64,000 bases of DNA from Streptomyces caelestis (GCF_014205255.1 NZ_JACHNE010000001.1:6758001-6822000), one strand, 5' to 3'. Shown: positions 1-8,412, numbered from the stretch's first letter. The notes: a model not told the origin generated them from the letters alone. Made by a program: numbers and translations.

Positions 1-737
1 ACTGCAACAACGTGATCACGGTCGCCGCGACCAACCGCGCGGGCAGCCGTGCCTCCTACTCCAACTACGGCTCGCTCGTCGACATCGCCGCCCCCGGCGG
101 CGAGACCAGGACCTCCAAGGCCAACGGCATCCTGTCCACGCTGAACTCGGGCACCAAGACGCCGTCGAGCGAGAACTACGACTACTACCAGGGCACCAGC
201 ATGGCCACCCCGCACGTCGCGGGCCTCGCCGCCCTGATGAAGTCGGCCAACTCGGCCCTCACCCCCGCCCAGATCGAGTCGGCCATCAAGGCCAACGCCC
301 GTGCGCTGCCCGGCACCTGCTCCGGCGGCTGCGGCGCCGGCCTCGCGGACGCCGCCAAGACGGTCCAGGCCGTCAAGGGCGGTACGTCCACCGGCGCGAC
401 CTTCTCCAGCACCACCGCCGTCGCCATCCCGGACGCCGGCGCGGCGATCGAGTCGCCGATCAGCGTCACCGGCCGCAGCGGCAACGCCCCCTCGGCCCTC
501 CAGGTCGGTGTCGACATCACCCACACCTACCGCGGCGACCTCGTCATCGACCTGATCGCGCCGGACGGTTCGGCGTACCGTCTGAAGTCCGCCGCCTCGG
601 ACTCCGCCGACAACGTGAACACCACCTACACGGTGAACGCCTCCGGCGAGAGCGCCAACGGCACCTGGAAGCTGCGCGTCCAGGACACCGCGGCGCAGGA
701 CACCGGCACGCTCAACGGCTGGAAGCTGACCTTCTGA
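1..737 (+). CDS. Subtilisin-like serine peptidase (S8) with C-terminal P domain, 5' partial
   Basis: The gene enters from upstream; the reading frame is open to base 3, so only the last roughly 245 residues are visible. The catalytic serine motif GTSMATPHVAG is encoded at about 192-224, with the Ser codon at 198-200; the catalytic Asp and His lie outside the window. After a short linker, a proprotein-convertase P (Homo B) domain fills the last 110 or so residues (IPD start, YRGDLVIDLIAPDG, GTWKLRVQD, GWKLTF end). In this family the product is a secreted endopeptidase and the P domain stabilises or targets it. It ends in a strong rho-independent terminator. Confidence in the family is high; the substrate is unknown. 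Confidence 0.95.
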   Translation, partial: CNNVITVAATNRAGSRASYSNYGSLVDIAAPGGETRTSKANGILSTLNSGTKTPSSENYDYYQGTSMATPHVAGLAALMKSANSALTPAQIESAIKANARALPGTCSGGCGAGLADAAKTVQAVKGGTSTGATFSSTTAVAIPDAGAAIESPISVTGRSGNAPSALQVGVDITHTYRGDLVIDLIAPDGSAYRLKSAASDSADNVNTTYTVNASGESANGTWKLRVQDTAAQDTGTLNGWKLTF

Positions 738-796
738 TCCTTCTGAATCTCCTGGTCCTCCTTCGACGAGGACGCTGAACGGGCAGCTCACAAGCG

Positions 797-837
797 GGCG
801 GGCCGACCGGTGCGGATGGGGCACCGGCCGGCCCGCC
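797..837 (+). terminator. Terminator of the S8 peptidase gene
   Basis: Arms of 17 bases (797-813 and 821-837) pair with a single G-T mismatch around a 7-base loop, followed by TTT. The position, 60 bases after the peptidase stop, fits a terminator. Confidence 0.85.
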
Positions 838-867
838 TTTACGTGCGGCCGCACAACCCCCACAGTT

Positions 868-890
868 AGATACCGAACGCGCTGTTTTCT
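868..890. promoter_or_regulatory. Weaker second gamma-butyrolactone-receptor-like site upstream of cprB
   Basis: The 23-base stretch reads AGATACCG at the left and TGTTTTCT at the right, which pair at 5 of 8 positions and have the A/T-rich flank pattern of autoregulatory elements bound by ArpA/ScbR-type receptors. It lies about 150 bases upstream of the cprB start. This is an inference from pattern only. Confidence 0.3.
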
Positions 891-989
891 TTCATCGGTT
901 GCGATTGTTTTGCCGGATGTGCACCCGAAATCCGGCACACTGGTGGGGTGAAGGCCGTCTGAGGGTGAGTTATCGTGTACGGCGGGTAA

Positions 990-1015
990 AAACAAACGGC
1001 ATGACCCGTTCATTT
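990..1015. promoter_or_regulatory. Candidate autoregulatory element (operator) at the cprB start
   Basis: The arms AAACAAACGG (990-999) and CCGTTCATTT (1006-1015) are complementary at 8 of 10 positions around a 6-base spacer. The spacing and the AAAC/GTTT-like outer bases resemble the operators of gamma-butyrolactone receptor family repressors. It ends 22 bases before the ATG of the receptor-homologue gene, so bound protein would block its own transcription. CprB of S. coelicolor is known to bind its own promoter; the match here is seen in the sequence, its function is inferred. Confidence 0.6.
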
Positions 1016-1037
1016 CTGTCCTGGGAGAGATCAGTCG

Positions 1038-1685
1038 ATGGCGAGGCAGTTGCGAGCCGAGCAGACACGCTCGACGATCATCACGGCCGCCGCTGACCTG
1101 TTCGACCGTCGCGGCTACGAATCGACCAGTCTCAGCGACATCGTGGAGCACGCTCAGGTCACCAAGGGTGCCCTGTACTTCCACTTCGCGGCGAAGGAGG
1201 ATCTCGCCCACGCGATCCTCGAACTCCAGTCGCACACCGCTCGCCGGCTGGCGGCGGAGACCGGCCATCGTGGCCACACGTCCCTGGAGGCGCTGATGCG
1301 CCTCACGTTCGGCATCACCCGCATGTCCGTCGAGGACCCGGTCCTCAGGGCCGGTCTACGGCTCGCCACCGGTGGGATCCGGCCCCGTCCGCCGCTGAGC
1401 CATCCGTTCACGGAGTGGCTGGACATCGTCACGGCCCGGCTCGTCGGCGCGGTCAAGGAGTCCGACGTCCACCCGGACATCGATATCGATGTCGTGGCCC
1501 ACTCCCTGGTCTGTTTCTTCGTCGGCACCCGGGTCGTGGGCCGCTCCCGCGAGCCCGTCACGCGCCAGCCCCGCCGGACGGCCGAGATGTGGAGCATACT
1601 CATCCGCGGTCTCGTCCCGGTGACCCGCCGCGCCCGCTACCTGAGCCTGGCGGCCCGCCTGGAGCGCGAACTGGCACCGGTCTGA
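1038..1685 (+). CDS. cprB: TetR-family gamma-butyrolactone receptor homologue, CprB type
   Basis: A 215-residue protein with an N-terminal TetR helix-turn-helix (about residues 8-55, including the motif TKGALYFHF) and a ligand-binding domain of ArpA/ScbR type. From start (MARQLRAEQTR) to end (LIRGLVPVTRRARYLSLAARLE) it closely resembles S. coelicolor CprB (SCO6071) as I remember that sequence, and it lies near geosmin synthase as in S. coelicolor. Homologues are repressors that influence antibiotic production and sporulation. The ATG at 1038 has GGGAGA upstream, and a receptor-type palindrome at 990-1015 suggests autoregulation. No gamma-butyrolactone synthase (AfsA) gene lies in the window, so the ligand is unknown. 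Confidence 0.9.
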   Translation: MARQLRAEQTRSTIITAAADLFDRRGYESTSLSDIVEHAQVTKGALYFHFAAKEDLAHAILELQSHTARRLAAETGHRGHTSLEALMRLTFGITRMSVEDPVLRAGLRLATGGIRPRPPLSHPFTEWLDIVTARLVGAVKESDVHPDIDIDVVAHSLVCFFVGTRVVGRSREPVTRQPRRTAEMWSILIRGLVPVTRRARYLSLAARLERELAPV

Positions 1686-1797
1686 CGGTTTCGAACGGAC
1701 AATCCGAGCGGGCTCGGCCGGGGTGACGCGGTCGCGGTCGGCCGGGCTTCGGGCCAGGCCGGCCGGGACACGGCGCCCGCGCGTTACGGTGAGCCGC

Positions 1798-2982
1798 ATG
1801 CCCGACACCTCATCCGCACCCGTGCTCCTCGGCAACCAGCCGGGCTCCTTCCCCCACAGCGTGCTCGCCGAGCGGCACCCGGCCATCATCCGGCAGGTGC
1901 GCGAGGCCTTCCCGTACGAACCCGGGCAGCACCGCGTGCTCGACGAACTGCTGGCGAACTGCACCAAGGGCGAGATCCAACCGCTCCCCGCCGACGCGCA
2001 CGACCGCGGCCTCTGGGAGACCTGGGGGCTGCGCGCGTACACCGGCCGGTCCTGGTTCGACGTGCCGTGGCTCTGGTCCGAGAGCTGGTTCTACCGCCGA
2101 CTGCTCCAGGCCGTCGGCTACTTCGGCCCCGGCCCCTGGCGGGGCATCGACCCCTTCCGCCCCTTCAAGCTCGCCGAACTCGACTCCCGTGAGACGGACG
2201 AGGAACTGGCCGCGCTCGACGACCTCGCCGGCCTGCCCGCCGGTGAACAGGCACAGGCCCTGCTGCACGGCTCCCTCTGGGGCAACCGCGCCGACCTCGG
2301 CTTCCGTCTCTCCGCCGAGGGCGCGCGGACCGCCGACGCCGCCCCCGGACTCGTCGCCGACGACAGTGACCGCCTGTGGGACCTGCTCGGCGACTCCGGC
2401 ACGGGCACCCTGTGCCTGGTCGCCGACAACGCCGGCCGCGAACTCGTCCCCGACCTGCTCCTCATCGCCCATCTCCTGGCCCACGGGCGCATCGGACGGG
2501 CCGTCCTGCACGTCAAGCCCTACCCGTACTACGTCTCCGACGCCACCACCGCCGACGTCGTCGACGCACTGCGCCGGCTGACCGGTGCCGGGGGAGCGGC
2601 CGCCGCGTACGGACAGCGTCTGTGGTCCGCCCTGGCCGACGGCCGCCTGACCCTCCGCGCCCATCCCTTCTCCTGCGCCCCGCTGCCGTACGAGCAGATG
2701 CCCGGCGACCTGCGCGCCGACTTCGCCTCGGCCGCGCTCACCGTCGTCAAGGGCGACCTCAACTACCGCCGCCTGGTGGGCGACCGGCTCTGGGCCCCGA
2801 CCACGCCGTTCCCGGACGTCACCGCGTACTTCCCCGGCCCGGTCGCCGCCCTGCGCACCCTGAAGTCCGACGTGATCACCGGCCTCGACGCGCGCACCGA
2901 GGCCGAACTGGTCGCGGCGGAGGACCAGCGCTGGCGCATCAGCGGCACGCACGCGCTCATCCAGGTGAGCACCCCCGGGTAG
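1798..2982 (+). CDS. ARMT1-type damage-control phosphatase (DUF89 family)
   Basis: A 394-residue protein with the motif VVKGDLNYRRLVGD near residue 320, typical of the DUF89/ARMT1 metal-dependent phosphatase family; LVADNAGREL near residue 205 supplies the conserved Asp-Asn metal-site segment. Family members hydrolyse sugar phosphates and related damaged metabolites in the cytoplasm, and some are annotated, with weak support, as protein-glutamate methyltransferases. The ATG at 1798 was chosen because conservation begins near GNQPGSFPHSVLAERHP and the sequence upstream is low-complexity. The ribosome site is weak (GGTGAG). It is convergent with the next gene at a 1-base gap, with no terminator between them. 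The substrate is unknown. Confidence 0.8.
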   Translation: MPDTSSAPVLLGNQPGSFPHSVLAERHPAIIRQVREAFPYEPGQHRVLDELLANCTKGEIQPLPADAHDRGLWETWGLRAYTGRSWFDVPWLWSESWFYRRLLQAVGYFGPGPWRGIDPFRPFKLAELDSRETDEELAALDDLAGLPAGEQAQALLHGSLWGNRADLGFRLSAEGARTADAAPGLVADDSDRLWDLLGDSGTGTLCLVADNAGRELVPDLLLIAHLLAHGRIGRAVLHVKPYPYYVSDATTADVVDALRRLTGAGGAAAAYGQRLWSALADGRLTLRAHPFSCAPLPYEQMPGDLRADFASAALTVVKGDLNYRRLVGDRLWAPTTPFPDVTAYFPGPVAALRTLKSDVITGLDARTEAELVAAEDQRWRISGTHALIQVSTPG

Positions 2983-2983
2983 G

Positions 2984-4222
2984 TCAGACCACCCTCACGT
3001 CCTGCCACACCAGCCGGTGGTCCGACGTCGGAACCGTCGTGCCGTCCCCCACCAGCCGGTACAGGGGGTCGCCGGGCGTCGGCCAGAACACGCCGTTCGC
3101 GCCCGGTGCCAGCCCCCGGGACGGGATGACGTGGTCGACGCGCAGGTTGCCGGGCGCGGTGTCGCCGAAGTCGGCGGTGTCGTACGCCGGGTCACCGATG
3201 TGTGAGGCGTTCGCGCCGCCCTGGAGCCGGGCCGCCTCCACACCGCCCCTGCTCGCCGGCGGCTCGGCCGGCAGGTTGACCGCCGGGTGCTCCAGCAGCT
3301 GCCGCACGGCGTGGTCATAGCTGTCGCCGTCGTACGGATCGGCGTTGAGGTCGCCCGCGATCACGAACCGCGCCCCGGGCCGCAGTCCGCCGCGCCGGCC
3401 CCGGTCGTCGTACAGGTACGCGCCGCGCCGCCGCCCGCCGATGTAGTCGGCCCACAGGCGTATCTCGTCGTGGTTGCGCCGTCCGTTGCGGTCCTCGGGG
3501 CCGTCGAAGGTGGGCGGGGTCGGGTGTGACACCAGGAAGTGCACGGTGTCCCGGCCGATCCGCACGGGCACGTCCCAGTGGCTCTTGGAGGACAGGCGCA
3601 GGATCGCCCGGGCCTCGTCGCTGTAGTAGCCCTCGGGCATCACGTTGCCCGGCATGTCCTTCCACAGGAAGTGCTGGAAGGTGCGCACCGCGCGCGTGTC
3701 GATCGGGTACTTGGACAGCACGACCATGCCGTACTGGCCGGGGAACCAGCCGTACCCGTAGGCGTCCTGCCCGTAGGCGTCCGAACCGGGCGCCGTCACG
3801 GCCCCGTTCTTCCCGTCCAGGTCCACTCCCGTGGCCACGCCCGTGTTCACGGGCCTGGTGAAGCGGTAGGGATAGCGGACCGCGCGGGCCCCGCTCTGCC
3901 CCACCGCCAGGTAGTCGCGCAGGAACAGGCGGACCGCCGCGCCCTCGTCGTCGTAGTCGAACTCGTTGATCAGCAGCACGTCCGGGTCGACCCGCTGGAT
4001 CGTCTCGGCGGCATTGCGTGCCTGGGTGTTGTCCGGGGTGGACAGGTCCCGGACCAGGGCGCCCTGCGCGGAGCGGTTCAGGGAGGCGTTGAACGTGGCG
4101 AACCGCACGGTGCGCCCCTGCCGCTCGGACGCCGAGGCGGTCAGGGCGGTCGCACCGGCCAGCGCCGCCCCCGCGAGCGAGGTGAGCGCGGCCCGGCGTG
4201 GCAGGGCTCGGGACTGCTTCAT
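2984..4222 (-). CDS. Tat-exported endonuclease/exonuclease/phosphatase-fold protein
   Basis: A 412-residue protein. The N-terminus LPRRAALTSLAGAALAG is a twin-arginine signal peptide followed by ASA, so folded export is expected. The mature part has the endonuclease/exonuclease/phosphatase fold: RFATFNASL near the start, DVLLINEFDYDD (metal-binding Glu), VIAGDLNADPYDGDSYD (catalytic GDLNAD) and a C-terminal VDHVIPSRGL plus SDHRLVW (the DH and SDH motifs). It probably acts outside the cell as a phosphoesterase or nuclease. The ATG at 4222 has GGAG at proper spacing. It is divergent from geosmin synthase, with 181 bases between the starts. No zinc- or lipid-specific motif reveals the substrate. 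Confidence 0.85.
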   Translation of the reverse strand: MKQSRALPRRAALTSLAGAALAGATALTASASERQGRTVRFATFNASLNRSAQGALVRDLSTPDNTQARNAAETIQRVDPDVLLINEFDYDDEGAAVRLFLRDYLAVGQSGARAVRYPYRFTRPVNTGVATGVDLDGKNGAVTAPGSDAYGQDAYGYGWFPGQYGMVVLSKYPIDTRAVRTFQHFLWKDMPGNVMPEGYYSDEARAILRLSSKSHWDVPVRIGRDTVHFLVSHPTPPTFDGPEDRNGRRNHDEIRLWADYIGGRRRGAYLYDDRGRRGGLRPGARFVIAGDLNADPYDGDSYDHAVRQLLEHPAVNLPAEPPASRGGVEAARLQGGANASHIGDPAYDTADFGDTAPGNLRVDHVIPSRGLAPGANGVFWPTPGDPLYRLVGDGTTVPTSDHRLVWQDVRVV

Positions 4223-4403
4223 GGTGGACTCCGGGTGGACGAGAAGGAGGTGGACTGCCAGGGTTCGGGCGTAAGTCTGCGCGCGTAGAGATGAACGCCA
4301 CAAGGCCCGGCGAGAACTCCCGCATTCATGCCCGATTCACGCGATGGTGTGATCATGTCCCGCCCGGCGGATGCCGCCGCGAGGCGCCGGGTAGGGCCCG
4401 GCC

Positions 4404-6599
4404 ATGACGCAGCCGTTCGAACTCCCGCACTTCTACATGCCGCATCCCGCGCGGCTGAACCCCCACCTCGACGAGGCCCGCGCCCATTCGACCGAGTGGG
4501 CGCGCGAGATGGGCATGCTGGAGGGATCCGGCGTCTGGGAGCAGGCCGACCTCGACGCACACGACTACGGCCTGCTGTGCGCCTACACCCACCCCGACTG
4601 CGACGGCCCCGACCTCTCTCTCATCACCGACTGGTACGTGTGGGTCTTCTTCTTCGACGACCACTTCCTGGAGAAGTACAAGCGCAGCCAGGACCGCGTC
4701 GCCGGCAAGGCCCACCTGGACCGGCTGCCGCTGTTCATGCCGCTGGACCTCTCGACTCCCCTGCCGGAGCCGGAGAACCCGGTCGAGGCGGGCCTCGCCG
4801 ACCTGTGGGCGCGTACGGTGCCGAAGATGTCGCAGGACTGGCGCCGCCGCTTCGCCGTGGCGACCGAGCATCTGCTGAACGAGTCCCTGTGGGAGCTGTC
4901 CAACATCAACGAGGGGCGGATCGCCAACCCCGTCGAGTACATCGAGATGCGCCGCAAGGTGGGCGGCGCCCCCTGGTCGGCGGGGCTCGTGGAGTACGCG
5001 ACGGCCGAAGTGCCCGCGTCCGTGGCGCAGTCCAGGCCGCTGAGGGTGCTGATGGAGACGTTTTCCGACGCCGTGCACCTGCGCAACGACCTGTTCTCCT
5101 ACCAGCGGGAGGTCGAGGACGAGGGCGAGAACAGCAACGGCGTGCTCGTCGTGGAGACCTTCTTCGGCTGCACCACCCAGGAGGCCGCGGACACCGTCAA
5201 CGACGTCCTCACGTCCCGCCTGCACCAGTTCGAGCACACGGCGTTCACCGAAGTGCCCGCGGTGGCTCTGGAGAACGGCCTCACCCCCGGTGAGGTCGCC
5301 GCCGTGGCGGCGTACACCAAGGGACTTCAGGACTGGCAGTCCGGCGGCCACGAGTGGCACCTGCGCTCCAGCCGCTACATGAACGAGAACGCGCGCGGCA
5401 GCAAGCCGTGGCCGGGATGCAGCGGCATGGGCACCTCCGCCGCCGACGTACGCGCCCTGCTCGCCACGGCCGGAGCCATGGGGGCACCTCCCACGCCCTT
5501 CGGGCAGTGGGGGAGGCTGCGCGCCTACACGCACGTGCCGTACCAGAAGGTCGGGCCGTCCCGGATCCCCGACATCCGCATGCCGTTCCCGCTGCAGCTC
5601 AGCCCGCATCTCGACGCCGCCCGCCGGAACCTGACCGACTGGGTCAACCGCATGGGCATCCTCGGCGAGGGCGTCTGGGACGCGGACAAACTCCGGGCCT
5701 ACGACCTCCCGCTCTGCTCGGCGGGCCTCGATCCGGACGCCACGCCCGAGGCCCTCGACCTCAGCGCGCAGTGGCTCGCCTGGGGCACCTACGGCGACGA
5801 CTACTACCCGCTGGTCTACGGCCACCGCCGCGACCTGGCCGCCGCCCGGCTGACCACGGCCCGCCTGTCCGACTGCATGCCGGTCGCCGGCGAGGCGCCG
5901 CCGGTCCCCGCCAACGCCATGGAGCGCGCCCTGCTCGACCTGTGGCTGCGCACCACCGAGGGCATGACGCCCGAGGCGCGGCGCACCCTGAAGGATGCCA
6001 TCAACGTCATGACCGAGAGCTGGGTGTGGGAGCTGTCCAACCAGCTCCAGAACCGCGTCCCCGACCCGGTCGACTACCTGGAGATGCGCCGCGCGACCTT
6101 CGGCTCCGACCTCACCCTGAGCCTGTGCCGGATGGGCCACGGCCCGGCCGTCCCGCCCGAGATCTACCGCAGCGGGCCGGTCCGCTCCCTGGAGAACGCC
6201 GCGATCGACTTCGCGTGCCTGACCAACGACGTCTTCTCGTACCAGAAGGAGATCGAGTACGAGGGCGAGATCCACAACGCGATCCTCGTCGTGCAGTCCT
6301 TCTTCGGCTGTGACTACCCGAGCGCCCTCGGCGTCGTGCACGACCTGATGAGCCAGCGCATGCGGCAGTTCGAGCACGTGGTCCAGCACGAACTGCCCGT
6401 TCTGTACGAGGACTTCCAGCTCAGGGACGAGGGCCGCGCCGTCATGCGGGAGTACGTCGAGGATCTTCAGAACTGGATGGCGGGCATCCTCAACTGGCAC
6501 CGCGAGGTGGACCGCTACAAGTCCGGCTGGCTGTCCCGGCGCGCCCACGGCTTCCTCCCGGACCGGCCGCCCGCCCTGCCCGTGCCCGCTCTCGGCTGA
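4404..6599 (+). CDS. geoA: Bifunctional geosmin synthase (germacradienol synthase/geosmin synthase)
   Basis: A 731-residue tandem terpene synthase. The N-terminal domain has the Mg-binding DDHFLE at residues 85-90 and the NSE triad in NDLFSYQREVE from residue 228; it cyclises farnesyl diphosphate to germacradienol and germacrene D. The C-terminal domain has DDYYPLVYG and a second NDVFSYQKEIE and converts germacradienol to geosmin plus acetone. Length and both motif sets match the family. It is cytosolic and needs Mg. Neighbours are a divergent exported phosphoesterase-fold gene and, as in S. coelicolor, cprB. The start is the ATG at 4404, after a G/C-rich leader with only a weak ribosome site. 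No terminator hairpin is obvious. Confidence 0.98.
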   Translation: MTQPFELPHFYMPHPARLNPHLDEARAHSTEWAREMGMLEGSGVWEQADLDAHDYGLLCAYTHPDCDGPDLSLITDWYVWVFFFDDHFLEKYKRSQDRVAGKAHLDRLPLFMPLDLSTPLPEPENPVEAGLADLWARTVPKMSQDWRRRFAVATEHLLNESLWELSNINEGRIANPVEYIEMRRKVGGAPWSAGLVEYATAEVPASVAQSRPLRVLMETFSDAVHLRNDLFSYQREVEDEGENSNGVLVVETFFGCTTQEAADTVNDVLTSRLHQFEHTAFTEVPAVALENGLTPGEVAAVAAYTKGLQDWQSGGHEWHLRSSRYMNENARGSKPWPGCSGMGTSAADVRALLATAGAMGAPPTPFGQWGRLRAYTHVPYQKVGPSRIPDIRMPFPLQLSPHLDAARRNLTDWVNRMGILGEGVWDADKLRAYDLPLCSAGLDPDATPEALDLSAQWLAWGTYGDDYYPLVYGHRRDLAAARLTTARLSDCMPVAGEAPPVPANAMERALLDLWLRTTEGMTPEARRTLKDAINVMTESWVWELSNQLQNRVPDPVDYLEMRRATFGSDLTLSLCRMGHGPAVPPEIYRSGPVRSLENAAIDFACLTNDVFSYQKEIEYEGEIHNAILVVQSFFGCDYPSALGVVHDLMSQRMRQFEHVVQHELPVLYEDFQLRDEGRAVMREYVEDLQNWMAGILNWHREVDRYKSGWLSRRAHGFLPDRPPALPVPALG

Positions 6600-6916
6600 G
6601 GCGGCACTTTCCGGCCAGATCCGCGGAACGGGACATAAGGGGAGGATGTCAATGTCATCTGCTGAAGCAAGGACGTCGGCATGCCACGGCCCTTCGCCGT
6701 GATGCCTCCGCAGGTGTTGAAGTTCGACCACGGCGGTGCCCACGGCGGCCACGGTGAGGGCCGCACAGGCTGATCGTCCCCACGACCACGGCTCGCACCG
6801 ATGCCGGATCAGTCTCACTCGTTCGTGGCTCATCGCACGCCCGAGCACCGGGTAGAGCACCAGCCGTGATCGTTCCGCATCCGACGGGAGCGATCCGCGT
6901 CATCCGGAGGCGAGCC
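6600..6916. other. Intergenic region with possible short peptide ORF
   Basis: These 317 bases separate geosmin synthase from the PDZ gene. A 16-codon plus-strand frame (6652-6702, MSSAEARTSACHGPSP) follows a strong ribosome site, GGAGG at 6641-6645, at ideal spacing. A minus-strand frame starting MSHERVRLIRHRC, downstream of 6840, has no recognisable family. I see no clear promoter, RNA gene or terminator. The short peptide is a weak candidate and may be chance. Confidence 0.3.
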
Positions 6917-7477
6917 ATGGAACAGACCGCGCTGAGACCCAAGCCGATGCCGGGGCAGGAGCCCGACGGGGCGGCGTCCGCGACGAGGTCCGGCCCTGCA
7001 CGGCCCCGTTTGCACGCCGCCCGGCGCCGTGGGAGGCGGCTGCTCTGCGTGCTGTTCGGCGGGTTCATCGGCGCGGTCCTGGTCCTGTCCGGAATCAGCC
7101 TCGGCGCGATGGGCACCACGTTGATCGGCAAGGGCGGAGTCATCGATCCGCGAGGGCGTCACACTCCGCCGCCGCCCAGCCCCTCGCCGTCCGCCGCCGC
7201 GTCCGCGCCCGCCGCCGTGACCCTCGGCGTGCAGGTCATGGACGCCGGGAAGCCGGGGGCTCTGGTCGTCGGGCTCCACGTCCCCGGGCCGGCTCAGGAG
7301 GCGGGCCTGGTGCGCGGCGACCTCCTCCTCGTCTTCGGCAGGACGCGCATCGACACGGCGGCCGACCTGGCCCGGGCCGTCGCCCGCGCCCGCCCCGGCG
7401 CCGAGGTGAAACTGACGGTGCGGCACCGCAGCGGCGGCTACCGGCAGCTGACGGTCGTACCGGCCGTCGTCACGTGA
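6917..7477 (+). CDS. Single-pass membrane protein with extracellular PDZ domain
   Basis: A 186-residue protein. The order is: a basic cytoplasmic segment, one transmembrane helix (about residues 45-70, LLCVLFGGFIGAVLVLSG), a Pro/Ser/Ala-rich linker (PPPPSPSPSAAAS) and a C-terminal PDZ domain (VTLGVQVMDAGKPGALVVG, then the typical AQEAGLVRGDLLLVFG). It resembles the PDZ portion of HtrA/DegP but has no protease domain, so it is probably a docking or sensing module facing outward. The ATG at 6917 has GGAGG (6906-6910) at 6 bases. The last codons, GTC ACG TGA, start a degenerate 16-18 base tandem repeat shared with the convergent gene's end. Confidence 0.8.
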   Translation: MEQTALRPKPMPGQEPDGAASATRSGPARPRLHAARRRGRRLLCVLFGGFIGAVLVLSGISLGAMGTTLIGKGGVIDPRGRHTPPPPSPSPSAAASAPAAVTLGVQVMDAGKPGALVVGLHVPGPAQEAGLVRGDLLLVFGRTRIDTAADLARAVARARPGAEVKLTVRHRSGGYRQLTVVPAVVT

Positions 7478-7578
7478 GCCGATCGTCACGTGAGCCGATC
7501 GTCACGTGGGCCCACCTCGTCACCTAACCCACCTCATGACCTGAACCACGTCGTCACCTGAACCACGTCGTCACGTGA
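7468..7578. repeat. Degenerate 16-18 bp tandem repeat spanning both gene ends
   Basis: About seven units lie head to tail: CGTCACGTGAGCCGAT at 7468 and 7484, then variants at 7500, 7518, 7535, 7552 and 7569. The first unit contains the stop codon of the PDZ gene and the last contains the stop codon of the convergent metallophosphoesterase gene. The palindrome CACGTG occurs at 7471, 7487, 7503 and 7572. It looks like serial slippage duplication of a gene tail. Confidence 0.85.
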
Positions 7579-8326
7579 CCACCCGGAAGTGGCTCGTGAG
7601 CCGCCCCGTGTCGTCCAGGACGTGGAAGGCGATCCCGGGCGGCGCGTCCCGGTCGGCGACCTGCTCGCCCTCCCAGGGCAGCCGCAGCGTCCATGTGACA
7701 CCGGGGCCGACGACGAGCGGCCGTCCCGCGAAGGAGGTCGCGGCGGGGGTGTGCGCGTGGCCGGTGATCAGGCCGGCGATCTCGGGCCGGCGGGCCAGCA
7801 GTCCGGCCGGCCGGCCGGAGTCCCGCAACGGGCAGGAGTCGGGCAGCGGGTGGTGCAGGGCCACCGGTGGGTGGTGGAAGGCGAGCAGGGCCGGAAGACC
7901 GCCGTCGAGTTCGTCCAGGGTCGTCTCGATCCAGTCGTAGGTCTCCTCGTCGAACTCCCCGTCGTCGCTTCCGGGGACGCTGGAATCGCACATCAGCACG
8001 GCACCGTCGTCGAAGACCTGCACGCTGTTGACGGGCCCCTCGGCCCCTGGCAGGCCCAGCAGCGCCTTGCGGTAGGGCGCACGGCTGTCGTGGTTGCCCG
8101 GGCAGGTCAGCACCGGGAACGGGACGTCGCCGTCGCGCAGGCCCAGGATGCGGGCGGCCTCCTCGTACTCCGGCTCCGTGCCGTGGTCCGCGATGTCCCC
8201 GGTCACCAGCAGCGCGTCCACGTTCCCCGGCAGCCCCCACAGCCGGTCGCGCACCCGCTCGGCGCGCTCCGTCGCCCGCGCGCTCCCGTCCAGATGCAGA
8301 TCGCTGATGTGTGCGAGTACGAGCAC
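7571..8326 (-). CDS. Calcineurin-like metallophosphoesterase (CpdA/Icc-like)
   Basis: A 251-residue protein with all metal-site motifs of the class III cyclic-nucleotide phosphodiesterase-like phosphoesterases: DLH in AHISDLHLDG (residues 6-13), GD in LLVTGDIADHG, GNHD in CPGNHDSRAPY, an LAFHHPP histidine and the final GHAHT. Members hydrolyse cAMP or other phosphodiesters in the cytoplasm with two metal ions; the true substrate here is not shown. The ATG at 8326 begins directly with the conserved strand MLVLAHISDLH. It is divergent from the M24 peptidase gene across a 60-base symmetric element. Its stop codon lies in the tandem repeat at 7468-7578. Confidence 0.88.
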   Translation of the reverse strand: MLVLAHISDLHLDGSARATERAERVRDRLWGLPGNVDALLVTGDIADHGTEPEYEEAARILGLRDGDVPFPVLTCPGNHDSRAPYRKALLGLPGAEGPVNSVQVFDDGAVLMCDSSVPGSDDGEFDEETYDWIETTLDELDGGLPALLAFHHPPVALHHPLPDSCPLRDSGRPAGLLARRPEIAGLITGHAHTPAATSFAGRPLVVGPGVTWTLRLPWEGEQVADRDAPPGIAFHVLDDTGRLTSHFRVVT

Positions 8327-8352
8327 GGTCGTACGCCCCCTCGATCTAACGT

Positions 8353-8412
8353 CTAATGGATGTTGAGCATCTAAGCATTAGCTCTAATGCCTGAGCAATC
8401 CTCTGCCATTAG
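8353..8412. promoter_or_regulatory. Symmetric four-box operator-like element in a divergent promoter
   Basis: GCATTAG (8375-8381) and CTAATGC (8384-8390) form a perfect inverted repeat around CT. Further copies, CTAATG at 8353-8358 and CATTAG at 8407-8412, lie exactly 31 bases away on each side, so the 60 bases are symmetric about one centre at the outer and inner boxes. The segment is A/T-rich for this genome and lies between two divergent genes. It probably binds a dimer-of-dimers repressor; I do not recognise the regulator. Confidence 0.65.

Noticed and set aside
4353..6860. 835-codon open frame antisense to geosmin synthase
   Set aside because: High G+C makes long antisense frames common; its residues are low-complexity (Val/Gly/His/Arg-rich) and the opposite strand has a clear full-length enzyme.
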